Of a stretch of DNA of 64,000 nucleotides, positions 12,172 to 25,085 are shown one piece after another. Each line of letters opens with the position of its first letter. The stretch's first letter is position 1. The position numbers and the translations under genes are program-made. Below the pieces are notes generated by a model, which worked only from the letters and a program-made list of their open reading frames with translations, searched no databases and was not told the origin of the DNA. Origin of the DNA: Typhlomys cinereus (lineage: Eukaryota > Chordata > Mammalia > Rodentia > Platacanthomyidae); NCBI GenBank assembly GCA_023101885.1, contig JALPQD010000115.1, forward strand, positions 1,495,953 to 1,559,952, read 5' to 3'.

Positions 12172-12416
12172 AAGGGGGCCCGGAGAGATGACTCAAGGGT
12201 TAAGACTGTCTTGCAAGCAGAAGGGCCAGAGTTCAGATCCCAGGTCCCATGTGAGCGGAACATGAGAAATCCCAGAGCAAGCAAGAAGGAGGTACAACCA
12301 ATCCAGGATGATTCCTGAAGTCACCCTTGATCCTCCACAGGGACACACAGTGGCCTTTGATACACACACACACACACACACACACATACACACACACACA
12401 ATAAATAAATAAAATC
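12172..12416 (+). repeat. B2-like SINE with CA tail
   Basis: The head ggcccggagagatgactcaa and the sequence gttcagatcccagg are followed by a CA tract at 12361-12400 and a short AATA tail. The following 100 bp are almost pure purine. Confidence 0.8.
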
Positions 12417-13418
12417 TTGGGGAGAAAAAGAAAGGAAGAGAAGGATGGGAAGGAGGGAGGAAAAGAAAAAAGAGGAGAGAGGTAGGGAAAAGGAAAAGGG
12501 AAATAAAGAGAAGATAGAAAAGATTAGAAAAGTAAGAACCGAAGTCATAGTTCCTTGTTCTCAGTGTTAGAACGAAATCATTTCCTGACCTGTCTGACCA
12601 AATTGCTTCACAGACAGATGTCACACACTTCATATCTTTAGACCTGCGGCAAATATTGTTAAGCACATAAGGTTTCTTAATCTCAAGCTTTATCAGGAAC
12701 CCTAAAGGAAAAAAAAAATGTCTCATCATTGGCCTAGGAAGCCTGGTACGTGCAGAGCGAAGTCACTTTATAAACAGCAAAACATTCATGACCACGTTGC
12801 AGCCTGAATTTCCTATCCTTGTCTGTGAGAACTTGATTTGTTACTGAGACTTTCCCCATCACCAAAAAAGAAAAGAGGAAATGATATAGCACCAAAAAGT
12901 TCTCATCACAACTATAATGAAACAACCAATTGTGTCATTTGTGGTGACAGTTTTTCTTCCATATGTGCCATCCTTTGCACCCAACACAGAGTCCTTCCAG
13001 GCTCATAGTAGTTATTTGTTGGAGGAAGAGATAAGAATGTCTAGCCAGTGCCCCAAGGTACTACGAGTAACAATCAGGTTGTTTAGAAAGGGCTGGAAGA
13101 AAAGAGGCAAAGGGAAGAAAGCAGTCCGGTGTCGGGAACAAACTAGTCAAGAGCAGTATCATTGAGGTGCAAGTGGGGTGGGTGATAAGAGTGTCTTATA
13201 GAGGAAGTAGACCCCTTGTGATGAATGGGAATGGGAATCATTTGATGAGTGATACCTACGGAGTAGTAGGAATACAAACCAAACTAGAAAGAGCCATAGA
13301 GGACATCTAACACAAGAAAATAGAGGAAATAAATGCAGAGAATGGTTTGGTTTCTTCAGTAAGAAAAAATGCCCAACTATGAATCCGTGGTTTCAGCATA
13401 AGAATAAATAATAGCAGG

Positions 13419-13722
13419 GCTGGAGAGATGATTCAGGGATTCAGCCTCTGCCTCACAAGCAGAAGGACCTGAGTTCAGATCACAGATCCCATGTAAAAAG
13501 GCCAGGCAGAAGTAGAGGAGGCCTGCACTTATGGTCCTGGAAGCTAGACTCTGGAAAACCCCAGAGCAAAAGCAAAAGGAGGAACGACAATATTGGATGA
13601 TACCCGAAATCATCCTTGGAACCCTACGGACATGCACAGTGCCCTCTGATACACACGGATACACACACATACACACTGCCCATAAATAGATGATAGATAA
13701 TAGATAGATAGATCGATAGATA
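13419..13722 (+). repeat. B2-like SINE with CA tail and GATA run
   Basis: The head gggctggagagatgattcag and cctgagttcagatcacag run through the shared body to a CA-rich tail. A short GATA array (13685-13722) follows. Confidence 0.8.
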
Positions 13723-14882
13723 TCATTTTAAAAGAATAAATTATAATGCAAACATTGAAGAATCACAGAAGAAAGAATGTAAATCCATTTTATGCTGATA
13801 CAACAATTAATAATAACATTAAAAAGAAAAGCATAGTTCTCACCATTCCAGCGTCTAGGAAGTTCAGCGTCTAGGAAGTTCAACGTCAAGGCATCAGTAT
13901 CCAACAAGTTCCTTTTTGCTGTTATCCCTCTCCCCCCCTCCCCCCACACAAGAAAGGACAGAAAAGTCAGAGGGCACCAAACCCACCTTCACGACCAACT
14001 CCACTCTTTCGGTAAGGAAACCCCATCAGCAGTAATGACATTGGAAGTGGCTGGAGCCCCAGCATCTTCTAAAGGTTCCAGTTCTCAAGTCTGTCCCACC
14101 GGGATCACGTTTCTAGTGCATGAACTTTGAGGACATATTCGGAACACAGCGATGAGGTCTGGCAATTCCCCGTTGGAAGTGCTCACTACCGCCTTCAGAA
14201 CTGGCTCGCTACCACCCTCAGAATCAGCCTGCCAACCTGGATTCTTGAGATTCATTCTCAAAAAAAAAAAAAAAAAAAATCAGAAAGAAAGAGAGCGCAA
14301 GCAAGTTAAAATTGAAACACATACAGAAAATAGCATGGCCCTGCACAGGCATGACGTGCATATTTGCAAAGAGCTCCATAGTTGGTTTTTCTTACTGCCA
14401 GATGTGCCCATCAAGATATGCTGTTTTATCAGCACATCTGTAAGGAGAGTTCTTTGAGGCAGTTTGTGTAGTACTAAGCAGCAATTGTTAAGCAGTTCAT
14501 TCCTAATTTTGCAACACACTGACAGCTTTAGGAGGACCAGCTTCTCAGTATTCTGGGATCAGAGATGCATTCATAACAAATGTGCCAGCGCCTGCCTCAG
14601 TGTAGCATGGGTACTAACGCCAGGCCACCTAATGTGAAAATCAGAGGAACTCTTGAATGCTTACACCAGTCCTACTTTTTTCTTTAGATCCTCAGTTTTT
14701 AGAAAGAAACATTGTTTAAAGCATGCATAGAGATTTACATGTTAAAATTCCAAAATGCTTCCAATAATATAGCACTTATACAGAGTGTTCATACTTGCTG
14801 GAGTTTCCAAGGTCTCTGTGTGGAACAAAGTAAGGGGTCATGAGTGGCACTGTCAACTTGAAGCTTTCTGTTTTGTCTGGTT

Positions 14883-15062
14883 TTACTTGGGAGAGAGAGA
14901 AATAGCGAGGGGAAGAGCAATCAGATGCACAAGAGCCACAGCACACACTTCCAGGACAGCTTCCAGGAGTTGGTCCTCTCCTTCTGCCCTATGGATGGGA
15001 AAGGGGGAAGGGTCAAACTCAGATCGATCGCCACCTTTACCTGCTGAGCCATCTAGCCAGTC
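14883..15062 (-). repeat. B2-like SINE, antisense, diverged
   Basis: The end tgctgagccatctagccag is the complement of the SINE head. The body includes gttggtcctctccttctgcc. Confidence 0.55.
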
Positions 15063-15306
15063 CTGAAGCAAGGATTTTTCATGAGTGAAATTTGCATTAT
15101 AAACTTTCCCTTCATGAATGCATAAATGAGCCAAAGAATTCAGAATTATGGTTTTGTGTGCTTTAACATCTCAACTTGGAAAAAACAAGACTAGCCTCAT
15201 CTCAGTCTGTCCCAACAACAGGACAGATGTTTAGTTTTAAAATCTGAGGTATTTATTTTCAGGTGTCCCTACTGTACTCTTTTTCTAAGGTAGTGTTTTT
15301 CAGAAT

Positions 15307-15520
15307 TTTTAAACTTTATTATTCGTGTGTATGTGTGTGTGTGTGTGTACAATGCATGTGACTGTGGGCATATATATGTTCTTGGCACAGATGCAGAGAA
15401 CAGGGGACAAGTCTGTGGAGTGGGTTCTCGTCTTCTTCCCTTATGTGGGTTCCAGGGATTGAACTCAGATCGCCAGGCTTGCACTGCAAGCTCTTTTACC
15501 CATTAAGCCACTGTAAAGTA
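15307..15520 (-). repeat. B2-like SINE, antisense
   Basis: The GT tract (15325-15348), gggttccagggattgaactc and ttttacccattaagccact show an antisense B2 layout. Confidence 0.65.
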
Positions 15521-15954
15521 ATTTTTGGAACTAAAACCATTTATCATCATAGGTTCATCATTAAGGGAGGATTAAAACATGTTTTATCTTGTGTGTAATT
15601 TTGAACTGTCCAGGATATTAACATAAAGCACTCATGTGGAGGGTTTCTGATTCTTGAGAATTTATTTAGATTTCAAACTATAATCGCATACAGGACTTAA
15701 CAACAGTAGAGTGAATGCAGAGATGGTTTCAAGACATTTCTATTGTTCTAATGCTAATTCACATGCGTTTTGCTTTCATTAGTGTTAAGGTACTGTCTTA
15801 ATTCATATGTAACCCATTGTCTAAATTTTGTAATTAAACCATTCTCCTTTATGGGGAAAAAAAACAATGAGCAATACTCAGCAGGTGCAAAGTATTAAGA
15901 CTGGTAGAGCAGGCAAGTCTGCATTTACATAACTTTAAAATATTGTGCACGTTC

Positions 15955-16118
15955 ATGTATGTGTGTGTGTGTGTGTGTGTATGTGTGTGTGTGTGTATGT
16001 GTGTGTATGTGTGTGTACACATGCCCATACTGCAGCCACCATGTGGATTCCAAGGATTGAATGCAGGTGGTCAGCTTGGTGGCAAGCATCTGAACCCACT
16101 GAGCCACTTGGCAGGTCC
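15955..16118 (-). repeat. B2-like SINE, antisense, with GT tract
   Basis: The GT tract (15958-16018) is followed by ccaaggattgaatgcaggtg and acccactgagccacttgg. Confidence 0.7.
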
Positions 16119-16812
16119 CTTTTAATTAACCCCTGGCTATGTACAAAGAAGAATTCCTTCATATCAGTCGCTAGGAGAAAACAAAGTCAGGTCTTTGGGT
16201 TTATCCCCTAATGAGGCTTATGTCCAAGAACAAAGCCAGACATTAAGTTACTCAGAGAAGACAGATTTCCCTCAGTCATTAAATATTCTAATAGGGCAGA
16301 GTGCTGGCTTGAACTAACTCCACTTCAGTGGGTGCCGATGTGAGTGGGCCTTCGGAAGGAAGAACGAGGAACAGGGAGGAGGAGGTACCGGCAGAGTCAG
16401 AGGACTGGAAGTTGCAAAAAGCAGGAAGGGGTAGGAGATGGTCAGCTGAAGCCTGCTGCTGGTTTGCTAACTGGCACTTATGCAAGCCGGGCTTCTGCCC
16501 TCCCAGGCACACTGGGGTCTGAGGACAGACCTGAATGAGAAAAGATTCTGTCTCCACAGGGCAGAGAAAGTACTTACAGCAGTGAGCTTTCTGAGAAACC
16601 CTCTGAGGAGTTCAGGTCTTGGAGGGCTCAGTAACTTCTCCAAGCCATGCTGTTTCCTCAACAGGTATTTTAAGGGGTCATTCTGGGAATTAAGTCTTGA
16701 ACTTTTAGAAATTGTTAGTGTTCATTCAGGTCTCTTACTGTGGGAAGCAGTGGGGAAATCATTTGTGCTGAAAGTTTGCAGGGTTTTTTTTTTTTTTTTT
16801 TAATATTTTATA

Positions 16813-17096
16813 GGGACTGAAGAGGTGGCTCAGAGGTTAAGATTCTGTCTCACAAGCAAAAGATCCTGAATTCGGATCCCAGATCCCACATAAAAAAAAA
16901 AGCCAGGCGGAAACGGCAAAGGCCTGCACTTCCAGCCCTGGTGGGTGGAGCCTGGGGAAATCCCAGAGAGAAGCAAGAAGGAAGTAGAAACAATCCAGTA
17001 TGAAGTCATCCTTGGTTCTCCACAGGGATATACAGTGCCCCCCCCCCACACACACACATGCACGCACGCACAAATTAAATAAATAAATAAATAAAT
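16813..17096 (+). repeat. B2-like SINE
   Basis: The head gggactgaagaggtggctca and the B-box region aattcggatcccagatccc lead through the full body to a C-rich/CA tail and an AAAT tail. Confidence 0.8.
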
Positions 17097-17104
17097 ATTT
17101 TGTG

Positions 17105-17250
17105 TATTAATAAGAGAGAGAGAAGATGCACACATATAAGTCATAATGCACAAGTCAACTTTCCGTCTGTCACATGGGCTTCCAGGGATCTAACTCAGTC
17201 ACCAAGTTTTCAAGCACACACTATCCCCACTGAGCTATCTCACCAGCCCG
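17105..17250 (-). repeat. B2-like SINE, antisense
   Basis: It ends cactgagctatctcaccagc. It lies tail to tail against the preceding forward SINE. Confidence 0.65.
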
Positions 17251-18024
17251 AGTCTGCAAGTTTTAGTAGGCCAGGACAGAGGCAAATTGCAAGGAGTTTT
17301 AAAAGAATCTGATTAGAGTCTGGCCCAGTCGCACTGCCACATACATGCAGACCTCATTCCATCCACATATATGCACACCCCATACCCTAATACCTGACCT
17401 TGCCCTAGTTAATCCTTCACTTTGGTGTTCCCTTTGAGTTCACCTTCACAAGCGTGCCCAATTTTTCCATCTCCACCATTGGGGTTCAGTAGCACCTTTG
17501 GCATTTTGTGGTGCTGTGATTTCTCAAGAGCACCAGAATGTCGTTCCCAAATTTTACAACATAGACGTGGCTATGGCTCTGGGGTCTCCCAGCTAACACA
17601 TAATTCTAATACTTTGGATTTGTTTTCCACAACTGTGGCATTTCAATGATTCAGACTCCATGATTATTGAAAAGTTTCTGTTTTTGCAATTTTTTCTGAT
17701 GATTCCTTGGGATTTGATTCACACAAAACATTTGTGAGAAGACAACACATGATATTGATGAGTCCACCATTGGCGAAGACTTAGTAGGCAGGGCAGATAC
17801 TCTCTCAGTTTTGATGGAACCTTTTTCTGGGTTAGCAAGCGATCTGAGGAGTGAACCTTCTACATGATATGATGCCCAGCTCCCTAACATGTTTCATTCA
17901 AATGTCTTAGCATCCATTCAGGACCTTTTCTTAAATTATTATTTTAGAGATATAAACTGGTGATTTCTTCAATATTCACTAATTCTTCTTTTAAAAAACT
18001 GATCATTTTTCATTTTTCGTTGTT

Positions 18025-18240
18025 AAGACAGAATACCATAGGTGGTGTGGGCTTTGGAAATAGAAATTTATTTCTCACAGTTCTGAGGCTAGAAACCCAC
18101 ATTTAAGGTGCCAGCCAAGTAGGGTTTGGGGTAAGGTTTCTCCTGTGACTCGATGACGGTTTTCTTCTTACTTGGAGGGAAGAAAACATGAAGGGATATC
18201 TCATGACTCTTCTTGTAAAATCACTAATCCTCTTAAATGA
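18025..18240 (+). repeat. Medium-reiterated repeat fragment (MaLR-like?)
   Basis: The strings gacagaataccatagg and gaaatttatttctcacagtt followed by ctgaggctag are shared by several mammalian medium-reiterated repeats. Family not assigned. Confidence 0.4.
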
Positions 18241-18799
18241 GAATTCGCCCTTCCATCTTTTTTTGAAATCTTTATTTGTATTTGTTTGACTTCATTTAAC
18301 CTTAACTACTTCCGTGAAGACCTGCACTCTAAATGTAATTATGGTAGGGTTTTGGGCCTAGCCACAGGAGTTTTAAGAAGACATAGCTTTCAATTCATAT
18401 TATAGAACGACCTTTCTTCTTTAACATTTATAACCAGTTGCCAACACTGGTTATAGCATTTCACTATAAAAATGTTCAGATACACAGAAAAATTGGATTT
18501 CATAGAGATCACGCATGTATATCACTCCCACAATTAACACTTTACTACACTTGCCTCGTTGCATGCTCACACACCTTCTGCTCATTTGTCAATTTGTCTT
18601 TTGTTGTTTGAGAGGTCTTTCTTGTTGCTGTTTTGCATTTGTATTTGAGGGGGAGGGGGTTGTTGTTTTGACTCAATTATGTTGTAATCAATTGTCATGC
18701 TTTTGCTTTTTGGTTCTCAATTAGTCCTGAATTTGGCCAGTGACATGAGAATGCTTCATAACAAGGAAACAAATATAATTTTTTGTTCATTTGTGTGCC

Positions 18800-19035
18800 T
18801 GTGTGTGTGTGTGTGTGTTTATAGAAGAGGGCACTATGTGTGTCTGTGTAAGCCCAGGGATGCCTTTGAGAATCATCCTGGATTACTCTACCCTCTTTTG
18901 GCTTTGCTCTAGGTTTTCCCAGGCTCCACCTTCCAAGGGCCAGAAGTATAAGCCACAAGACATTTCTGCCAGGTGTTTTTTCATGCTTTCCAGCATCTGA
19001 ACTCAGATTCTTCTTCTTGCAAGACCTAACCTCTA
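18800..19035 (-). repeat. B2-like SINE, antisense, diverged
   Basis: The GT tract and the body string tcatcctggattactctacc are present, and it ends near tcttcttgcaagaccta. Confidence 0.65.
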
Positions 19036-19437
19036 AGGAAATAAATAAATAATTATAATAAAGCTAAGATTGTGGTTTTGCTGCCAAAGGGTATTTGAGG
19101 ATATCCTGTAACACAATTATCAGAGTTGCTTTCTTTGCTGTTGTGAGACAGCACTCACATTCAATTTAAGGGAGACAGGGAGACTATCTGGTGTATCTGG
19201 AGGTGGCAGAAGCTGGAGGAGGTAGGTTCAGGTCACTGAACTACAAGTAGAGTTGGGCTACCAAAATCCAAGATCCACCCCCTGTGACCTGCGTTCCTCT
19301 GGCAAAGCTCCATCTCCTAAAAGTGCCTCTACCTTCCCAAACCTTAACATCAGCTAAGGTTTCAAATACATGAGTCACATCAAGCCATGACACTCAGTTC
19401 TTAGTCTCACTGAAAAGAGAATTTGAAAGTGGACTCA

Positions 19438-19662
19438 GGGACTGGAGAGATGACTCAGGGGTTAAGACTCTGCTTCGCAAACAGAAGGTCCTGAGTTCGG
19501 ATCCCAGGTCCCATGCAGAAACAGCAGCAGCCTGCCCTTTCAGCTCTGGTAGGCAGAGCCTGGGAAATCCCAGAGCAAAGCAAAAAGGAGGTAGAAGCAA
19601 TCCAGGATGAGTCCTGAAGTCACCCTTGGTCCTCCACAGGAGCACCCAGTGCCCTCTTTCTG

Positions 19663-19717
<55 letters not shown>

Positions 19718-19740
19718 AAGTAAATAAATAAAATAGATAA
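19438..19740 (+). repeat. B2-like SINE with long CA tail
   Basis: Full-length copy with a CA tail of about 22 units (19667-19714). Flanking tggactcag at both ends is a likely target duplication. An antisense ORF across it is an artefact. Confidence 0.85.
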
Positions 19741-20816
19741 ATAAAAAAGTTTAAAAAATGGACTCAGAATGAAGCTCAAGGACTATTATTAAAGCTAGAG
19801 AGAGAGAAGAGAGAACAGAATAGGAAAAAGCTGCTAATCTAGGCAAGGCAGATAAGGGGAAGAGAGAGAAGAGCCTTTTGAGTCAACTTCTACAATGGTC
19901 AACAAGTATCTGTGGAAAGAAGGAAGAAAATCCATCCTAGCAAACAGTGAGAAAGCACAGAAATGTGCAGGGGCAAACGCGCTTAGGATTTTAGTCAGGA
20001 TCCAGAGAACAGACAGAAAAGGATACGAGGAAAGAAAGTTGCACTTTTGACTTAGAACTCTGAAAAGCTAGCAAGTTTAACCCAGAAGATCCTTAAGCAA
20101 CTGCCCTGGGCGGAGGGGCCTCTTGGATGTGTAAAGCCATTGTGTCATCACAGAAATAATTACTCCTGTTAGCCTGTCTTCTGGTTAGTCAGCTTTCCTG
20201 AGCGGTGGCTTCCTGACCAGGTGACTGACAGGCCTAGTTGGATTTTTCAGAGAAGGGCTCAACATGCAAAGTTCTAATCTTTGGGGCCCATCAAGATGTG
20301 AAGTCTCCACCCAGAGCCAGAGGTGGAACTCAGATTCCATTCTTTGGAACTTTCCCTTAATGGTCCTTAAGGACACCCTGATATTTCTGTCTTTTCCTGT
20401 GGTCAATGAGAGATGCAATCATTGGCCTCCATGCCTGCCAATGCCTGTCCAGCTGTGTAATGGTCTGGCATGCAGATACTTAATCGGATCCTCTTTTCCA
20501 GAACCAGGATTCATGGATTCCAAGGGGGGATCACATTCAGAAAAACCACAGCATGAGTTTTTACACGACTAAGCAGAATGCCTAAAGCACTTGCTTACTG
20601 TTTATTTCAAGCATCTAAAATGACAGCCAATGCGAATGAGCACAGTACTAAGATTTTCATCACTGGATGCTCTTACATTCTTTCACTGGGAGACTTACTG
20701 AACTATAAAATGTTAAAGGATCTGAAAGTGAAAGCAAAATCCCCCACTGTGCATGAATAAGGGGAAATGGCTGCTATTCTCATCAATGTAACTGTTTAAT
20801 AGTTGTTTTTGCTTTT

Positions 20817-20942
20817 GTTTTGTTTTTGAGATAGGGCCTTACTAAGTGGCGCAGAATGCTTAGAACTCTCTATTTAGCTCAGGCTTGCCTCAAATTTAGT
20901 AGGAGATTCACCACACTACAAGTGATGCATCATCTCACCTGG
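20817..20942 (-). repeat. B1-like SINE, antisense, diverged
   Basis: The strings ttttgagatagggccttact and caggcttgcctcaaattt are present, then a diverged remainder. Confidence 0.5.
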
Positions 20943-21079
20943 ATTTTTTTGGGAGACAGTCACATGTAACCTAAGGGGACTTGAACTCTCTATGTATTAG
21001 AGGACGGCCTTTAATATCTGATTCCCCAAGATGCCAAGATCCTGTGTGTGAACCACTGCAATCAGTTTTGATTGCATGT

Positions 21080-21896
21080 CTTTAAAACATCCTAGGAAGG
21101 GTCCTCCCCACTCCCTTTCCCCACTGAATCATCCCATGGGCCCATAAGGCCATCTTCAGACAAATATATAATATACTTTGAACATATTTTCCCCCTGCTC
21201 TCCTACCTTTCCGCTTTGACCCTTCTCTTCCCATAAGTCTCTTTTGTTCTAAGTAGTGTTGCTTCTACCACACCCCATCTGTATGTATATGACTTTATGT
21301 ATTTACATAAAATCTAGGACCCACAAATGAGGAAAAAACATGTAATACTTGTTTTTCTGAGACTGACCTAATGCGATTATCTCTAGTTGCATTCATTTTC
21401 CTTCAATGAACATAACATCATCCTGCTTTATGTTTGAAAACCTTCATCGTTCATGCAAACCACATTTTCTTTATCCATTCTTCTGTTGGTAGGCACCTGA
21501 GTTGGTTCCCTAACTTAGCTATTGTGAAAAATGAAGACTCTGTCCATAGACTGGGACAAAAATCTTTCCTAACTATAATAACTAAACAAAAACTGAGAAT
21601 TAAACCCTAATTGAAAATGTTTAACCACAGTAGACATCAGAGAAATGCACATTAAAACTACATTGACAGGCTGGAGAAATGGCTCAGAGGCTAAAGCTTT
21701 TGTGTCAAAAGGACATGAGTTCAGATCCCAAACCTTAAGTGAAAACACCAGACTGAAATGGTGTTGACCTTCACTTCCAGCCCTGGCAGGCAGAGCCTGG
21801 GAAAACCCAGAGCAAAGTAAAAAGGAGAACAATCCAGGATGATTGTCCTGAAGTCACTCTTGGGCTTCCACAAGCACAAACAGTGCCCATACACAT

Positions 21897-21940
<44 letters not shown>

Positions 21941-22260
21941 AAGAGATGGCTCAGTGGTTCAATATGTAAAGATATTTGTCACATAAGCCCAGGGACCCTA
22001 TTTTAATCCCTAGAACAAACATAAAGGTGGAAGAGAAAACTAGCAAAGTTGCTCTCTGATCTCTACATGCATACACACACTATAATAATCATAATGATTT
22101 TAAACTACATTAAGATTCCATCTCAGAATATCAGTAATCAAGAAAATAATGACAAAGTTTTTGAAGATGTAGACTCTTAATTGATGTAGAGATGGTATTG
22201 TACATCAGTCCAACCACTATGGGAATCAGTATGTTGATCACTTTAAAAGCTAAAGACAGA
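21080..22260. mobile_element. L1 remnant with internal inversion, split by SINEs
   Basis: Bases about 21080-21540 read as antisense L1 (tttctttatccattcttctg followed by gttggtaggcacctgag). Bases about 21560-21668 and 22100-22260 read as sense ORF2-end sequence (atcagagaaatgcacattaa; caaccactatgggaatcagt). Opposite orientations side by side fit 5' inversion during L1 insertion. Heavily decayed. Confidence 0.65.
21669..22098 (+). repeat. Two head-to-tail B2-like SINEs inside the L1 remnant
   Basis: The first copy (21669-21939) has a long CA tail, and a second, shorter head follows (21940-22090). Flanking ttaaaactacatt (21652-21664) and ttaaactacatt (22100-22111) form an imperfect target duplication. 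Confidence 0.7.
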
Positions 22261-22261
22261 G

Positions 22262-22515
22262 GCTAGGTAAAAGTACTTGCCACACAAGCCTGACAACTTG
22301 AATTTGGTCCCCAGAACCTATGTAAAAAGCCAGATGCAAGTACATGCATTATCCCTGTGTTCCTACTGTGGAGATAGGAGAAGTTCGCAGGCAGACACTA
22401 CAAGTGCTACTCTGTCTGGAAATATGGTAGAAGAACTTACTCCGTAAAGCTATCATCTTCTGACCTTCACAGACATTCCCATGGCACACACATACACCCA
22501 AAAATAAAGAACTTA
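22262..22515 (+). repeat. B2-like SINE
   Basis: Head aggctaggtaaaagtacttg; body with aatttggtccccagaacct; short A-rich tail. Confidence 0.55.
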
Positions 22516-23184
22516 AAGACTTTGAAATAAAATAGAACAAAGGTAGGCTGACAATGTGACCCAAAAGACTCTAAGTCAACGTATTATTTTTGGGGGGGGT
22601 TCTCATTTGAACTGTCATGACCTGAGAGGTTTACAGACCTCTTTGAATTTCTGACTCTCTCTTTCTTTCTCTTTATATTGTTCTATGCACTTGCATAGAA
22701 CAGGTTAGCCAGGCTCTTCTGATACTGAGATTACACCATGACAATTGCTTCTTTTGACTTTTGCAACTGACCCAAGACTATCACAGGATCACTTCCTTCT
22801 CCATCTTCCATTATTTTCTTCCTGTCTCCTACATCATTAGTCTAATGCATATGCTTTGGGCGTTTACCTTTTCATCTTACACTGCTATCTACCATCTCTT
22901 TAGGCTTCCAAAATCTATAAGAACATTGTGCCTTGCTTTCTACCTTCTCTTTTCTGTCCCTTTCAGGCATCCTTCTTGTGATACTTTCTATCTTGTCAAG
23001 GATTGCAATATTTACAACTTATGCTACAATCACAATGCTTAGTGTTGCTTCAGATTCTAATTTATTAACTTATCCAAATGGACTGCCACTCCTTTAATCA
23101 AAATTTCCCCAATCATGTTCCCTTTGGTTTCTTCTTCTCAAGAACAGTTCTTCAAGAAGCAGAGCAGGGACGTAGCAAGCTGGA

Positions 23185-23300
23185 TACGGTGGGACACATG
23201 TGTAATGCCAGCACTCAGGACTACCAGAAATGTAAGGTCGTCCTCAGCTACGTGGTGAGTTTGAGGCCAGCCTGGGTTCCATGAGATTCAGCAAGGAAAA
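23185..23300 (+). repeat. B1-like SINE
   Basis: The strings taatgccagcactcaggact and gtttgaggccagcctgggtt, followed by an A-rich tail, are characteristic. Confidence 0.75.
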
Positions 23301-23354
23301 AAGAGATCAGAATAACTGTATTGTAAATACTCACATATTAAATTCTTTTTAAAA

Positions 23355-23495
23355 GTCTTGATTTTGAGACTATGCATGGTGGAATTCATGACAATCCCAG
23401 CAATTGGGGACATGGAGACAGAGTTCAAGGTGATATGTGGTTATTTAATAAGCTTGAGGTGCATGTGGCTACACAATATTCTGTCATGTAGCACC
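23355..23495 (+). repeat. B1-like SINE, diverged
   Basis: The strings atgcatggtggaattcatga and caatcccagcaattggg are present. The 3' end is blurred. Confidence 0.5.
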
Positions 23496-24119
23496 TGGCT
23501 CCACACATCCCTTATTCATCCCTCAGGCCGGGACCCTGACTCTTCCCGCGCTTCCTGACATCCCTGAACTCGAGTTTTCTTGAATCTGCTTCTCAGAGAT
23601 CCCAAGGAGATGTGTGCAGTGTTGCCAAGCCACAGACACTAGATATATCTGTCACTCACAGCAGAATGTGGTCCGGCTCCTTCACCCAACTCAAGCCTTT
23701 CAGAGATCTCAGAAGTGACAAAGTCATACACTCAAAGTGTGACTGTGAGCCCAGGCTGACCATGTGGGCCCTCGCTCTAGAATGCTTCAACTTACCCAGC
23801 CTTTTACCCACAAGGCCAGGCTGAAAAAAAATAAAACAGAAACATTGCAGAGAAGAGCACTCTAGCTAAGCTCATTAACTCAGACTGGAGAATTTACACA
23901 AACCCAAGGCTTTAACCAGGAAACTGCAAGAATTGACAAGACTGAGAGGAGTCAGTAAAGGTGGGGAAGCTTCCAGAGGCAATCATCCCAGGCTTAGCAG
24001 AGCCACGACCTTATTGCATTTGACAATTGCAGATTGTGAAAGCGGGAATGATAGGTGAGCAAATCAGATTCACCAAGCGGATGCTGAATTTTGCAAATCA
24101 AAACTTTTAGTTACTTAAT

Positions 24120-24290
24120 TAGTGTGCGTGTGTGCATGCATGTGTGTGCGTGCTGTGTACATGTATGCAAATGCATAGAGGTCAGAAGACAACTTGCCAG
24201 ACTTGGTTCTCTCCTTCTTCAGGGGATGAAACTCAGGTCATAAAAACTTGCATAACCAGCGCTTTTATCTGCTGAGTCGGCTCAGTGGCC
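24120..24290 (-). repeat. B2-like SINE, antisense
   Basis: A GT/GCATG-rich start is followed by agaggtcagaagacaacttg and ttatctgctgagtcggctca. Confidence 0.6.
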
Positions 24291-24479
24291 CACAGGAAAA
24301 ATTTTCGCAAGAATAACATGGTTGTAAACGCCCCACAGTAAGTGAGAAGCAAACTAAACCATAACTTACTCTCAGAAGTCAGTAAACAAGGACTCAGGCA
24401 GGCAGTGCTGCTGAACCACAGAGGAAAGTAATGATGCTCTGCTCATGAGATGGGGCAGGAGGCCTCCAGAAGTCCAGCC

Positions 24480-24660
24480 CAGACTGGGGCAATAGCTCAG
24501 TTGTCAAAGTGTTTGCTGTATAGGCAGAAGAATCAGATCCCCAGAAGAGTTCAGATCCCCAGATCCCATGCAAAATGCAGTGAGTGTGGCACCCTCCCCA
24601 TTATACTTCTAGCCTTGGAAGGCAGAGACTGGGAATCCCCAGAGCAAGTTAGTCAGCCAG
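24480..24660 (+). repeat. B2-like SINE, truncated, with internal small duplication
   Basis: The head is actggggcaatagctcagt. The stretch cagatccccaga is present twice around the B-box. The CA tail is missing. Confidence 0.6.
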
Positions 24661-24751
24661 ACTAACTTAGTTGGGCAGAAAAGCTTCGATGAGGAAGAAA
24701 AGCTCCTGTGATCTCCAATTTGCAGTAGGGAAGCATTAGGCATAGAAAGAT

Positions 24752-25085
24752 GAGTGGGGGGGTATGGTTCAGTTGTTAAAGTCTTCCCAAGCAGAAGGGC
24801 CTGAGTTCAGAAATCCAGATTCCACATAAAAAATGATAAGGGGATATGGCAGCCCATCTGCAATTCTAATTTCTAGAAAAGGGCAAGCTGCTTATCCAAA
24901 CTAGCCCTGGTGATATACTCTGGCTTTAGTTAGAAACCCAGACTCACAGTATCACCTTTGGGCTTCCCCAGGCATATACACTCAAGTGAGCTAGTGTACA
25001 TACACTTACACACACAGTATGCCCATCCACCTGAAAGCACACATGCATATGCATGCATCCATATACACATACATGAAAGAAAATA
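24752..25085 (+). repeat. B2-like SINE, diverged
   Basis: The head ggggggtatggttcagttgt and the body are present. The tail is a CATA-rich tract. Confidence 0.6.

Noticed and set aside
12193..12729. 178-codon ORF on the - strand
   Set aside because: It is built from the antisense of a SINE, its CA tail and a purine tract, so it is low complexity rather than a gene.
16288..16661. Overlapping 60-90 codon ORFs on both strands
   Set aside because: They have no recognisable protein and overlap on both strands, which is more likely chance in a locally G+C-richer stretch.
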